From an uncultured Paraburkholderia sp. (GTDB lineage: Bacteria > Pseudomonadota > Gammaproteobacteria > Burkholderiales > Burkholderiaceae): a stretch of 32,765 nucleotides of DNA. Shown piece by piece: positions 8,486 through 19,044 of the stretch. The stretch is taken from contig CALFSF010000267.1 in the NCBI GenBank assembly GCA_937917025.1, forward strand, positions 1 to 32,765, read 5' to 3'. The notes below the pieces were generated by a model. That model did not search any database. It worked only from the letters and a program-made list of their open reading frames with translations, and had not been told where the DNA came from. The position numbers were made by a program, and so were the translations under genes. The first letter of the stretch is position 1. Each line of letters opens with the position of its first letter.

Positions 8486-8812
8486 ATGTTGATTACTTTC
8501 AAGTGCCGCTCCTGCCCGGACGTGGTGATGCTGGAGAATCTGGCCCAGTATCTGGTCGGTATCGTGGGCAAGCGGCTGGGCGAGCGTGGCGTCATCACGC
8601 ACGATGAACTCCCCGGTGCGATCACGAAACTCGAATCCGCGATCCACACCGACAAGCAGGAGCGCGCCGAGCACGACGGCCACTTCCACGAAGGGGAAGA
8701 AGGCCATGAGCACCACGAGATTCCGATCGGCCTCGCACAACGCGCGTTCCCGTTCCTCGACATGCTGCGCGCGGCGCAGAAGGAAAACACGGACGTCCTG
8801 TGGGGCGTCTGA
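8486..8812 (+). CDS. DUF1840 family protein with CxxC and His-rich segment
   Basis: The 108-residue cytoplasmic protein has the N-terminus MLITFKCRSCPDVVML, typical of DUF1840. The ATG at 8486 follows an AAGGGA ribosome site with good spacing; the ORF-track start is 15 codons too long. The family is restricted mainly to Betaproteobacteria and its function is unknown. This member has a CxxC (C7-C10) and an acidic/histidine cluster (HDGHFHEGEEGHEHHE, about 59-74), which together suggest metal binding. That function is inference from composition. The C-terminal helix FPFLDMLRAAQKENTDVLWGV is the other conserved family block. It is preceded by a structured leader and followed by a hairpin shared with the convergent small-protein gene. 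Confidence 0.88.
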   Translation: MLITFKCRSCPDVVMLENLAQYLVGIVGKRLGERGVITHDELPGAITKLESAIHTDKQERAEHDGHFHEGEEGHEHHEIPIGLAQRAFPFLDMLRAAQKENTDVLWGV

Positions 8813-8880
8813 CGTGACCGGCGGCGCACCAGTGCGCTGATCGAGCGCAGCGCCGCCGCGCATGCCGATCGTCACTGGAC

Positions 8881-8915
8881 AAAAAAAGAGCCCGCTTGTG
8901 TGATGCGGGCTCTGT
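8881..8915. terminator. Rho-independent terminator between convergent genes
   Basis: Eight-base arms GAGCCCGC / GCGGGCTC surround a 9-nt loop, with a run of seven A on the left. The A run is a U tract for the minus-strand transcript. It therefore mainly ends the 70-residue secreted-protein gene and probably also the DUF1840 transcript. Confidence 0.85.
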
Positions 8916-8942
8916 CGTTTCCTGCTGATGAATCGTCGCTAC

Positions 8943-9155
8943 TTACTGGCTCGCGGCGTCTGCCGGTGCCGCCATCGGCGCCGGGGCGCCCTTTTTCTTC
9001 TTTGCCTTCTTCGGCTTTTTCACGTGCTTGATCGTGGGCGGCGAGTACGAACTCACCGAACTTGCCTGCGCCGGGGCTGCCGGCTGTTGCGCCAGCGCCA
9101 TCGAGGCACCGAAAGCGAGTGAAAGTCCAGTCAACATCAGCGTCAGCTTCTTCAT
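8943..9155 (-). CDS. Small secreted Lys/Pro/Ala-rich protein of unknown function
   Basis: The 70-residue protein begins MKKLTLMLTGLSLAFGASMALA, a textbook Sec signal peptide with cleavage expected before QQPAAP. The mature part is only about 48 residues. It starts with a Pro/Ala/Gln stretch, goes through a very basic block (HVKKPKKAKKKKG, about 47-59), and ends in an Ala/Pro tail. The start at 9155 has a GGAGAAAG ribosome site; the ORF-track start is five codons earlier and less likely. A strong terminator follows 30 bp downstream, so it appears to be a stand-alone gene. No family is recognised. A periplasmic polycation that binds anionic polymers is a guess. Confidence 0.75.
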   Translation of the reverse strand: MKKLTLMLTGLSLAFGASMALAQQPAAPAQASSVSSYSPPTIKHVKKPKKAKKKKGAPAPMAAPADAASQ

Positions 9156-9247
9156 GCGATCTTTCTCCATGACGGTTGCAAGTCATTGAACCGACGCGTT
9201 TTTGGGCCGCGTCTGGCAGGGTCCGGCTATCGCAGTCTACAAAGCCG

Positions 9248-9273
9248 AAAAACAGGCTGCCTGAAATATTCAG
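9248..9273 (-). terminator. Possible weak terminator downstream of metH
   Basis: On the minus strand, nested short inverted repeats (CTGAA-TAT-TTCAG, then CAGG-CAG-CCTG) run directly into TTTTT. Stems are short (4-5 bp), but the U tract and location just after the metH stop favour a terminator. Confidence 0.4.
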
Positions 9274-9313
9274 CTTATATGCGCAACGATATAGTCCGTC
9301 CCGCGCGGGCCGC

Positions 9314-12031
<2,718 letters not shown>

Positions 12032-12122
12032 GTCTTGTGCCTGATTCGGTTGCGTGCTGCGGGCGAGTTGCCGCGCTTGACTGCTTGTTGCCGGATTGAA
12101 GACGAGTGGCGGACGTGGCGGT

Positions 12123-13193
12123 TCAAGCCGCGTCGCGGTATTGCGTCGGCCACTTGCGCGGCTTGATGTCGGCCAGCGCCTTCGCGATCGCGGCGATGTG
12201 CTCCGGCGTCGTGCCGCAGCAGCCGCCCGCGATGTTCACGAGCCCCGCCTGTGCGAATTCCTTCAGCAGCCCGGACGTATCGGCGGGCAGTTCGTCGAAA
12301 CCGGTATCGCTCATCGGATTCGGCAGGCCGGCATTCGGATAGCACGACACATACGTATCGCAGAGCTTCGCAAGCTCGGCGATGTACGGACGCATCAACG
12401 CCGCGCCGAGCGCGCAGTTCAGGCCGAACGTGAGCGGCTTCGCGTGACGCAGCGAGTTCCAGAACGCCTCGACCGTCTGGCCGGACAGAATGCGCCCCGA
12501 GGCATCCGTCACGGTGCCGGAGATCATGACCGGCAGACGCTCGCCAGTGTTCTCGAACAGTTCGTCGAGCGCGAACAGCGCGGCCTTTGCATTCAGCGTG
12601 TCGAAGATCGTTTCGACGAGGAACAGGTCGACGCCGCCATCCAGCAGCGCCTTCGCCTGTTCGTAATACGCCGTGCGCAATTCGTCGAACGTGATGTTGC
12701 GCGCGCCCGGATCATTTACGTCTGGAGAAATACTCGCGGTCTTCGGCGTCGGCCCGATGGCACCCGCGACGAAGCGCGGCTTGTCGGGCGTCGAGTATTT
12801 GTCGCAGGCTGCGCGCGCGAGCTTCGCCGATTCGAGATTCATTTCGATCGCGAGGCTTTCCATGCCGTAGTCGGCCTGCGCGACGCTGGTCGCGCCGAAC
12901 GTGTTGGTTTCGAGAATGTCGGCGCCTGCCGCGAGGTACTGCTCGTGAATCTCGCTGATGACCTGCGGCTGCGTGATCGACAGCAACTCGTTGTTGCCCT
13001 TGATGTCGCGACCGTAGTCCTTGAAGCGCTCGCCGCGATAGCCCGCTTCATCGAGCTTGTAGCGCTGGATCATCGTGCCCATCGCGCCGTCCAGGATCAG
13101 GATGCGCGACTTCAGGAGTCCTGGCAGGGCGGTGCCGCGCGTATAGGGCGCGACGGAGCGTTCTGGAGCAACGGTTTGGGCAGGCTGGTTCAT
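12123..13193 (-). CDS. Methionine synthase homocysteine-binding subunit (N-terminal MetH module)
   Basis: The 356-residue protein begins [13 protein letters not shown]. It is a complete homocysteine S-methyltransferase barrel. [11 protein letters not shown] is near 32. The zinc ligands are the Cys in GLNCALG (about 255) and the [10 protein letters not shown] pair (about 327). It matches the N-terminal ~350 residues of standard MetH and ends where the folate domain would begin. The ATG at 13193 is preferred over a TTG three codons earlier. Together with the downstream 905-residue gene it should form a two-subunit, B12-dependent methionine synthase. A free-standing methyltransferase using another donor is less likely given the neighbour. 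A large inverted repeat and a TACAAT element lie immediately upstream. Confidence 0.94.
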   Translation of the reverse strand: MNQPAQTVAPERSVAPYTRGTALPGLLKSRILILDGAMGTMIQRYKLDEAGYRGERFKDYGRDIKGNNELLSITQPQVISEIHEQYLAAGADILETNTFGATSVAQADYGMESLAIEMNLESAKLARAACDKYSTPDKPRFVAGAIGPTPKTASISPDVNDPGARNITFDELRTAYYEQAKALLDGGVDLFLVETIFDTLNAKAALFALDELFENTGERLPVMISGTVTDASGRILSGQTVEAFWNSLRHAKPLTFGLNCALGAALMRPYIAELAKLCDTYVSCYPNAGLPNPMSDTGFDELPADTSGLLKEFAQAGLVNIAGGCCGTTPEHIAAIAKALADIKPRKWPTQYRDAA

Positions 13194-13234
13194 GGCTGGC
13201 AAGGCTTGCGCCTGAAAGATGCGGTAAACGCGTC

Positions 13235-13240
13235 ATTGTA
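13235..13240 (-). promoter_or_regulatory. Possible -10 element for the split metH unit
   Basis: TACAAT on the minus strand lies about 42 bp before the start of the homocysteine-domain gene. No good -35 is found at normal spacing, because the position is occupied by the 16-bp inverted repeat. It is therefore tentative. Confidence 0.3.
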
Positions 13241-13247
13241 GCCGGAG

Positions 13248-13285
13248 CCGCATGGCTCTGCCCTTCGAGGGGCAGAGCCATGCGG
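13248..13285. repeat. Perfect 16-bp inverted repeat upstream of split metH
   Basis: Arms CCGCATGGCTCTGCCC and its exact reverse complement are separated by six bases. The predicted RNA hairpin is very stable. No U tract follows on either strand, so it is not an ordinary intrinsic terminator. It lies between the DUF3567 terminator and the start of the methionine synthase genes. It could be a leader hairpin, a REP-like palindromic element or a regulator site. Confidence 0.85.
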
Positions 13286-13313
13286 TCTGGCGCACGCTTC
13301 GCGCCGCGATAAA

Positions 13314-13347
13314 AGAAAAACCCCGTCCGGCATGCCGGACGGGGTTT
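13314..13347. terminator. Rho-independent terminator of the DUF3567 gene
   Basis: CCCCGTCCGGCATGCCGGACGGGG is a perfect 24-bp palindrome, flanked by AAAAA on the left and TTT on the right. On the minus strand it reads into a T-rich run, so it ends the DUF3567 transcript. Confidence 0.88.
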
Positions 13348-13375
13348 CGAGGAGCTGTGTCGCCCAGGCGACGTT

Positions 13376-13633
13376 TCAGTGAAGGATCACCGGCTGATGC
13401 ATCAGACTGTCGAACTGGCCGAGGAATTCATCCACTTCGTCGAGCGACGGTTCGTCTTCGATCAGTTTTTGTACGTGTTCACGAAAGCGTGCCGCCATTG
13501 CACCATCAATGTAGATTTCGCGCTGCATGGTCTTGTCAACAATCTCGTAGCCACCGGAACGCATGGCGAGATGGCCGTCTTCCGGCGGAAACTCGACAAC
13601 ACAATAGTTCGGGCTGTTATAGATCATCTGCAT
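13376..13633 (-). CDS. DUF3567 family protein
   Basis: The 85-residue protein starts MQMIYNSPNYCVVEFPPEDG and ends SLMHQPVILH. I recognise it as DUF3567, a small conserved family of Betaproteobacteria without known function. No signal peptide or membrane segment is seen, so it is probably cytoplasmic. A central part (EIYIDGAMAARFREHVQKLIED) looks alpha-helical, followed by an acidic stretch with a LDEVDEFL core. A strong AAGGAG ribosome site precedes the ATG, suggesting good expression. It is followed by a perfect-palindrome terminator, so it appears monocistronic. Confidence 0.85.
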   Translation of the reverse strand: MQMIYNSPNYCVVEFPPEDGHLAMRSGGYEIVDKTMQREIYIDGAMAARFREHVQKLIEDEPSLDEVDEFLGQFDSLMHQPVILH

Positions 13634-13751
13634 GGCGACACTCCTTATATTTCCGTTGGCTCCAAGCCGTTCCTGCGCTGTAAATGGAGCCTATGGTGTG
13701 GAATTCAAGGGGTGGACCCGGAGTAACGCGCGTGAAAGGTCCATCTACAGT

Positions 13752-14093
13752 TTAGACCCGGGTGGCGGGAAACGTTTCAAGTAACGCAGCAAAACCGTGC
13801 GATTGTTCAGCCGGTGCGGGATGGTCGGCCTCCAGCAACGCGAAACGATACCCAGGAATGACATTTGCGGCAGTCTGCATCGATGCCGGCAGTGTGCCCG
13901 CATCGCAGCGCCAGGCAATGGACCGCACGGCTTTGTCGATACGTTTCACCGCTTCGCGAACGTCGAAATCGGGCGGTGCTTCGCATGCGCGTGCGTATCC
14001 TTCGGTGTATGTTCGCAACAACACTTCATTGATCTGTTCGATCGCGTCCAGATGCGCTTTCTGGAAGTCGACAGACAGCGACAGGTCACGCAT
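13752..14093 (-). CDS. Hypothetical protein, family not recognised
   Basis: The 113-residue product starts MRDLSLSVDFQKAHLDAIEQ. It appears mostly helical, with an N-terminal amphipathic helix (about 8-30) and a basic, acidic-alternating middle (DFDVREAVKRIDKAVRSIAWR). I see no signal peptide, membrane helix or known motif. The ATG at 14093 is chosen; the ORF-track start is TTG six codons upstream. The ribosome site is poor, and a 14-bp palindrome (GCAACGCGCGTTGC, 14094-14107) abuts the start codon. It sits between the DUF3567 gene and the DUF3108 gene, all minus strand. Whether it is a real gene is likely but unproven, since no shadow partner competes strongly. Confidence 0.6.
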   Translation of the reverse strand: MRDLSLSVDFQKAHLDAIEQINEVLLRTYTEGYARACEAPPDFDVREAVKRIDKAVRSIAWRCDAGTLPASMQTAANVIPGYRFALLEADHPAPAEQSHGFAALLETFPATRV

Positions 14094-14107
14094 GCAACGC
14101 GCGTTGC
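14094..14107. repeat. Perfect 14-bp palindrome next to a start codon
   Basis: GCAACGCGCGTTGC occupies the position where the ribosome binding site of the 113-residue ORF would be. It could be a binding site or chance in GC-rich sequence. Confidence 0.5.
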
Positions 14108-14171
14108 TCAATGTACGAGTGAGCCGTCGACGGGAAGTTTCTGAAACTCGGGGAAAACTTCTTCACCAGGT

Positions 14172-15371
14172 TCAGGGTTTTTCGATGGCGCCGGCTGGGC
14201 CATCCGCAGGCGCGGACGGGCTGGCTGTGTCGTCGCTGTCCGAATCCGGCGAGGCGAGCCCGCCGCGCCAGCGCAATTCGATCTGCGTGCCGTTCGGCTC
14301 GGTCTGCACGAGCCGCGCGGGCAACCAGCCAAGCGACGGCGCGAGCCATACATCGATGCGTCGCCGGTCGCCTTCGCGTCGCGGCAGACGCATGAAGTGA
14401 CGCGCCTCGACATAGCCGCCCGGTATGCGCACGCTTTCATCACCGATCGTCTCGATCGGCCAGATCTCGCCGCTGTCGTTGTCGGCGACATAGAACTCGC
14501 GCGTGACGCCAGGCTTGTACGCGGCAGGGTCGCCTCGTACGAGACTCGCCAGTTGCATGACCATGCTGAAGCGATCCTGCGCGCCATCGGGCAGCGCGAG
14601 GGTGGTGGGCGTGCGCGTGAAGGCGATCTGCCTGTCCGCGCGATTGAAAATCGTCACGTCTTCGACGCGATGGCCGCGCTTTTCGATGTACTGATCGGGC
14701 GCAATGCCAAACGCGTCGATATGGCCATGGCTCGCATAGCTGAAGGTACCGACAAACGGCAGGGGTACCGAGACGACCATCTCGTAGGTGTGCCCGTCGT
14801 TTGTCCAGTGGATCGTGCCGGGCTGGTTGCGCACACCGTTATAGAACGTGTCGTATTGCAGATCGCCCGAAGGTGGCACGGAGAATTTCACGCCGTGCGA
14901 TGCCCCGGCGTTCCCGATCCCCGATGCCGCGCTTGCCGCGGCCGCGGCGCCGGTTGACGAAGCCGGCGATACGGCCGATGTCGCTTCAGATGTAGCGGAC
15001 GCCGGTGAGGTGCCGGCAGCCGGCGCGGTCGTTACGGCATGCCTGGCTTCGGGACGTGTGATGGTCAGCACATGCTCGGCCGGCTTGCGTGCGGGCGCGC
15101 GGCGAGCGGGCGCGGCGGGCGGCGGCGCGGTGTTCGCGGGCGCCTGCTCGACGCGTTCGGGCTTGAGCAATGCGACCTGCACGGGCGCACGATCCGGTTC
15201 GAGTGGCTGCGAAATACTGCGATGACGCTCGACCCATTGCGCGGCGATCCAGTGCAGCAGCACCACGACGAGGAGCACGGCGACCCAGCGCAACGCACGT
15301 CTGCTCCGGTTCGCGGATGCGGCCGGCGGCGGCGTGCGTTCAGGAATGGAAGCGGTAGAGTGCGACAGCAT
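14172..15371 (-). CDS. DUF3108 domain-containing membrane-anchored protein
   Basis: The 399-residue protein has a basic N-terminal tail followed by one transmembrane helix (WVAVLLVVVLLHWIAAQWV, about 29-47). A long Ala/Pro/Thr/Ser-rich linker (about 60-158) leads to a C-terminal DUF3108 domain (about 160-385, from VKFSVPPSGDLQYDTFYNGVR to TQIELRWRGG). DUF3108 proteins are envelope-located and have a beta-rich fold of unknown function. A Pro/Ala linker after an inner-membrane anchor suits a protein that spans the periplasm, reminiscent of TonB-like topology. Relation to TonB is not claimed. It starts 35 bp downstream of the IclR gene stop in the same direction, so co-transcription is possible. 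Confidence 0.87.
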   Translation of the reverse strand: MLSHSTASIPERTPPPAASANRSRRALRWVAVLLVVVLLHWIAAQWVERHRSISQPLEPDRAPVQVALLKPERVEQAPANTAPPPAAPARRAPARKPAEHVLTITRPEARHAVTTAPAAGTSPASATSEATSAVSPASSTGAAAAASAASGIGNAGASHGVKFSVPPSGDLQYDTFYNGVRNQPGTIHWTNDGHTYEMVVSVPLPFVGTFSYASHGHIDAFGIAPDQYIEKRGHRVEDVTIFNRADRQIAFTRTPTTLALPDGAQDRFSMVMQLASLVRGDPAAYKPGVTREFYVADNDSGEIWPIETIGDESVRIPGGYVEARHFMRLPRREGDRRRIDVWLAPSLGWLPARLVQTEPNGTQIELRWRGGLASPDSDSDDTASPSAPADGPAGAIEKP

Positions 15372-15406
15372 CGATGCGTGCGGGCCGGTGAGCGGCGGTT
15401 CGTCGA

Positions 15407-16270
15407 TCAGCGCGCGTGCGCGCTGTAGCCCAGTTCATACGACAGTTTTCCTGCGCATTCGCGCATCGCCGTATCGACCGTTCCGTTCCAGCGGATATCG
15501 AAAGCGCCTTCGTGTCCAAGCGCGATCAGACCGAGCGCGAGATCGCCGGTCGAGTCGAATACCGGCATGCAGAACGCGTGAATGGTGGGCAGCAACATGC
15601 CTTCGACGCGTGCCGCGCCATGTTCGCGCACCTCGGCCAGCGCGGCCTCGACGTCATCGTGCGTGCGCGGCGTGTGTGCCCAGGTCGAGCGCCGCGAATC
15701 GGCAAGCTCACGCTCGATCATCGCGCCCGTCTTGCTGCGCGGCAGATACGCGGCGAACAGCAGACCGGTTGCGGAGCCGAGCAGCGGCATCACATCGCCC
15801 AGCTTCAGCGACGCTTTCGCCGGATGGCTCGACTCCATCCAGTGTACGACGGTCGGCCCCTGGTTGCCCCACACGGCGATACCGACCGTGAGATCGAGCC
15901 GGTCGCGCATTTCGGCAAGCGCGATGCGCGCGAGCTTCACGCCATCGACGCGCGCCAGTCTCGCGAGACCCAGCTGCAACGCAAAGCCGCCCAGCTCATA
16001 GCGCCCCGACAGCGGATCCTGCGCGACGACGCCAAGCCGCAGAAAGCTCACCAGGTAGCGATGCGCCTTCGCCGGACTCATGCCGGCGCGCTGCGCGAGG
16101 TCGCGCAGCATCATCGCGCGCGGTTCGTCGGTCAGCACCTCCAGCAGGCGAAACCCGACCTCGATCGACTGGATGCCCGAGCGCAGTTTTTCTTCGCCGG
16201 CTTCGTGCGTTTCAGTTGTGTCGTCGTCGGTGGAGTCGATGTCGATGGAATGCATTGCTCTGGCAGTCAT
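15407..16270 (-). CDS. IclR-family transcriptional regulator
   Basis: The 287-residue protein has an acidic N-terminal leader (about 1-28), an IclR winged-helix domain at about 29-92 (GIQSIEVGFRLLEVLTDE, then MSPAKAHRYLVSFLRLGVV) and an IclR effector-binding GAF-like domain at about 105-280. A tight YELGGFALQLGL linker joins the two. IclR regulators often control catabolism of aromatic or carbon compounds and are divergent from the genes they control. Here it is divergent from a fumarylacetoacetase-fold hydrolase with a promoter-overlapping inverted repeat between them. The ATG at 16270 has a poor ribosome site, and MHSID at 16255 is an alternative start. The ligand is unknown. Confidence 0.92.
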   Translation of the reverse strand: MTARAMHSIDIDSTDDDTTETHEAGEEKLRSGIQSIEVGFRLLEVLTDEPRAMMLRDLAQRAGMSPAKAHRYLVSFLRLGVVAQDPLSGRYELGGFALQLGLARLARVDGVKLARIALAEMRDRLDLTVGIAVWGNQGPTVVHWMESSHPAKASLKLGDVMPLLGSATGLLFAAYLPRSKTGAMIERELADSRRSTWAHTPRTHDDVEAALAEVREHGAARVEGMLLPTIHAFCMPVFDSTGDLALGLIALGHEGAFDIRWNGTVDTAMRECAGKLSYELGYSAHAR

Positions 16271-16435
16271 GTCGGATAAAGTGGCGTCGCCCCGTCACCT
16301 GAAGGCACGCACAGGACGCGCGACACGCGGACGGCAACGCGTGAAAACAGGCAACGGACGGTAGCAGACTTCCATCCGATGCGTGCAATGGCGCCCGACG
16401 CGTGAAGGCTCACAAGGCTCACAAAACGCACGCGT

Positions 16436-16465
16436 TTGGGCCGCGACGATTCACCATCGTAGAAT
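16436..16465 (+). promoter_or_regulatory. Promoter candidate for the FAH-family hydrolase
   Basis: TTGGGC (16436-16441), an 18-bp spacer, and TAGAAT (16460-16465). The -10 box overlaps the TAGAA arm of an inverted repeat that may be the IclR operator. Confidence 0.45.
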
Positions 16466-16477
16466 AGATTACTTCTA
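16460..16477. promoter_or_regulatory. Candidate IclR operator
   Basis: TAGAA-N8-TTCTA inverted repeat. The outer flanks ATCG and ATCG make a longer, slightly offset match. It lies between the divergent IclR and hydrolase genes and overlaps the -10 box of the hydrolase promoter, consistent with local control. Confidence 0.5.
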
Positions 16478-16504
16478 TCGTCATCCACACTGCTGAAATC
16501 GCTT

Positions 16505-17497
16505 ATGAAACTTGCCACGCTGAAGGACGGCACGCGCGACGGTCAACTGATCGTCGTGTCGCGCGACCTGCACACCGCGGCGATCGCGGATGCGATCGCG
16601 CCGACGCTCCAGCGCGTCCTCGATGACTGGACGTTCTACGCGCCGCAACTGATCGATCTGTACGAAGCGCTGAATCAGGGCCGCGCCCGCAACACGTTCC
16701 CGTTCGACGCAAAGGCATGCATGGCGCCGCTGCCGCGCGCGTTCCAGTGGGCGGACGGCTCGTCCTACGTGAATCACGTCGAACTGGTGCGCCGCGCGCG
16801 CGGCGCCGACATGCCGCCTGAATTCTGGTCCGATCCGCTGATGTACCAGGGCGGCAGCGACGACTTCATCGGCCCGAAAGAAGACATCGTGTGCGAGTCG
16901 GAAGAATACGGCATCGACTTCGAGGCCGAAGTGGCCGTCATCACCGGCGACGTGCGCATGGGCGCCACGCCCGATCAGGCGCTCAAGGCCGTGCGCCTCG
17001 TCACGCTCGTGAACGACGTCTCGCTGCGCAACCTGATTCCCGCCGAGCTTGCCAAGGGCTTTGGCTTCTTTCAGAGCAAGCCGGCGACCTCGTTCGCACC
17101 TGTCGCCGTCACGCCCGACGAACTCGGCGAACATTGGCGCGAGGGGCGCGTGCATCGCCCGATGATCGTGCACTGGAACGGCAGGAAAGTCGGCCAGCCG
17201 GATGCCGGCACCGACATGGTGTTTCACTTCGGCCAGCTGGTCGCGCACGCGGCGAAGACGCGCAATCTGCGGGCCGGCGCGATCGTCGGCTCGGGGACGG
17301 TGTCGAACAAGGATGCGAAGCGCGGCTATTGCTGCATCGCCGAGAAGCGTTGTCTCGAGACGATCGAGCACGGCGCGCCGCAGACGGAATTCATGAAATA
17401 CGGCGATACGGTGAAGATCGAGATGTTCGACGAGGCCGGCAAATCGATTTTCGGCGCGATCGACCAGTCGGTCGCGCCCATCGAAGGACTGCATTGA
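16505..17497 (+). CDS. Fumarylacetoacetate hydrolase (FAH)-family protein
   Basis: The 330-residue protein has the FAH fold. An N-terminal cap reads MKLATLKDGTRDGQLIVVSRD. The core metal-binding acidic set appears as E..E in YGIDFEAEVAVITGDV (about 135-150) and the Asp in VTLVNDVSLRNL (about 165-175). The later GTVSN and GSGTV segments (around residue 263) form the catalytic loop. The family hydrolyses C-C bonds in fumarylacetoacetate or acylpyruvates, and related members act in homoprotocatechuate, gentisate and other ring-cleavage pathways. Divergence from an IclR gene supports a catabolic role. The exact substrate cannot be told. A hairpin follows its stop. Confidence 0.92.
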   Translation: MKLATLKDGTRDGQLIVVSRDLHTAAIADAIAPTLQRVLDDWTFYAPQLIDLYEALNQGRARNTFPFDAKACMAPLPRAFQWADGSSYVNHVELVRRARGADMPPEFWSDPLMYQGGSDDFIGPKEDIVCESEEYGIDFEAEVAVITGDVRMGATPDQALKAVRLVTLVNDVSLRNLIPAELAKGFGFFQSKPATSFAPVAVTPDELGEHWREGRVHRPMIVHWNGRKVGQPDAGTDMVFHFGQLVAHAAKTRNLRAGAIVGSGTVSNKDAKRGYCCIAEKRCLETIEHGAPQTEFMKYGDTVKIEMFDEAGKSIFGAIDQSVAPIEGLH

Positions 17498-17516
17498 TCC
17501 GGCTGCTGTGAGGAAA

Positions 17517-17560
17517 TCCCCCGGGGTTGGGTGCGTGACTCGCGCCCGGGGGACCTTTCA
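17517..17560 (+). terminator. Hairpin terminator candidate after the FAH-family gene
   Basis: Arms TCCCCCGGG and CCCGGGGGA separated by 19 nt, followed by CCTTTC. The stem is strong but only a short T run follows. Confidence 0.55.
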
Positions 17561-17734
17561 GGAGGGTTTCGCCCGATTACGTCGTATGCAGGCGTCGCTA
17601 CACTGACACACGTGTGGTCGGCACGCCCTGTGCCGCGCCCCCGCGATGCCTGGAAATCCCCGTCGAGGCAGCAGCCATCTTGCATGGGACGAGCGCCAGG
17701 ATAAAAAACACATTGCCACGGTGAGGAGACTTGC

Positions 17735-18970
17735 ATGCGAATCCGGTCGTTCATTCCCAGATCCGGTCGTGCCCGGACACAGGTTCAATCCGGTAGTCCT
17801 TTCGCGCCGGCTCGCGTTCTTCGACGGCTCGCGCTCGGGTTCGCCGTCTCGGTGAGCGTCGCGCTTCCTGTCGCCGCGGCAGCCCAGGTGAAGATCGGGC
17901 TCGTGCTGTCGCTGACGGGACCGGCGGCTTCGCTGGGCATTCCGGCGCGCGACACCGTGGCGCTGTTTCCGAAAGAAGTGGCTGGCCAGAAAGTCGAATA
18001 TCTCGTGTTCGACGACGCGTCGGACACCACCCAGGCCGTCCAGAACACGAAGAAGCTGATCTCCGAGGAACACGTCGACGCGATCATCGGCTCGTCGATC
18101 ACGCCGAATTCGCTCGCGATGCTCGACGTGATCGCCGAAGGGCAGACGCCGACGATCTCGCTCGCCTCGTCCGCGAAGATCATCGAGCCGGTGGACGCAA
18201 AACGTCACTGGATGTTCAAGACGCCGCAGACCGACGCGATGATGGCCTCGGCGATCGCGGAACACGCGAGCGAACACGGCGTGAAGACGATCGCGTACAT
18301 CGGCCAGGCGGACGCGCTCGGCGAAACCTTTTACGCCGAAGTCGTGAAGTTCGCGCAGCTCCACAAGATCACGGTCGTCGCGAACGAGCGCTTCAATCGC
18401 ACCGATCCGGGCGTCACCGGCCAGATTCTCAAGATCATGGCGGCGAATCCGGATGCGGTGGTCGTGGGCGCCGCCGGCACACCCGCCGCGCTGCCGCCGA
18501 AGACGCTGAAAGCGCGCGGCTACAAGGGCTTGATCTATCACAACCACGGCGTGGGTAATAACGATTTCCTGCGCGTGTGCGGCGCGGATTGCAACGGCAC
18601 GTTCCTGCCCGCGAGCCCGGTGCTGGTCGCCGCGCAGCTGCCCGTCGACCATCCGGCAAAGCGGCTCGCGCTCGACTACATCGCGCGCTTCGAGGCGCAG
18701 CACGGCGCGGGCAGCGTATCGGCGTTCGGCTCGTATACGTGGGACGCAGGACTGCTGCTGGGTAACGCCATACCGATCGCGCTGAAGACGGCGGCGCCTG
18801 GCACGCCCGAGTTTCGCCTGGCGCTGCGCGATGCGCTCGAGGCGACGCGCGGTCTCGCGGACTCCAATGGTATTGTCAACATGAGCACGACTGATCACCT
18901 TGGCCTCGACCAGCGCGCCCGCGTCATGGTGGAGATTCGCGACGGCAAGTGGGTGTATCAGCCGCGCTGA
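17735..18970 (+). CDS. Branched-chain amino-acid-type ABC substrate-binding protein (LivJ-like)
   Basis: The 411-residue protein has a long basic N-terminus and then a hydrophobic stretch ([20 protein letters not shown], about 31-50). The likely cleavage is before [12 protein letters not shown], with mature start at about 51. The rest is a Peripla_BP_6 two-lobe binding protein ([46 protein letters not shown]). The GGAGA ribosome site before 17735 supports this start. The role is periplasmic capture of a small acid or amino acid for a LIV-type transporter. No permease or ATPase is nearby, so it is an orphan in this window. Its neighbours suggest the ligand may be an aromatic acid or acyl compound, which is inference. 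It is probably co-transcribed with the crotonase gene 74 bp downstream. Confidence 0.9.
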   Translation: MRIRSFIPRSGRARTQVQSGSPFAPARVLRRLALGFAVSVSVALPVAAAAQVKIGLVLSLTGPAASLGIPARDTVALFPKEVAGQKVEYLVFDDASDTTQAVQNTKKLISEEHVDAIIGSSITPNSLAMLDVIAEGQTPTISLASSAKIIEPVDAKRHWMFKTPQTDAMMASAIAEHASEHGVKTIAYIGQADALGETFYAEVVKFAQLHKITVVANERFNRTDPGVTGQILKIMAANPDAVVVGAAGTPAALPPKTLKARGYKGLIYHNHGVGNNDFLRVCGADCNGTFLPASPVLVAAQLPVDHPAKRLALDYIARFEAQHGAGSVSAFGSYTWDAGLLLGNAIPIALKTAAPGTPEFRLALRDALEATRGLADSNGIVNMSTTDHLGLDQRARVMVEIRDGKWVYQPR

Positions 18971-19044
18971 GGCGCGAACGCCGACCCGTCGTGCGCCGCT
19001 CGCCGCCGCTGTCCGAAATGAACCGTTCTACTGGATCGACCGTC

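Noticed and set aside
12032-12122. Frameshift joining the two MetH parts
   Set aside because: The parts are in different frames with 91 bp between them, and each has its own start. This looks like a stable gene split, not a sequencing frameshift, although a comparison with relatives would decide.
13252-13683. 143-aa plus-strand ORF starting MALPFEGQSHA
   Set aside because: Its start lies in the large palindrome, which reads similarly on both strands, and the rest is antisense to the DUF3567 gene.
17607-17616. CACACGTGTG palindrome before the binding-protein gene
   Set aside because: Only ten bases, no promoter link and expected by chance at this GC content.
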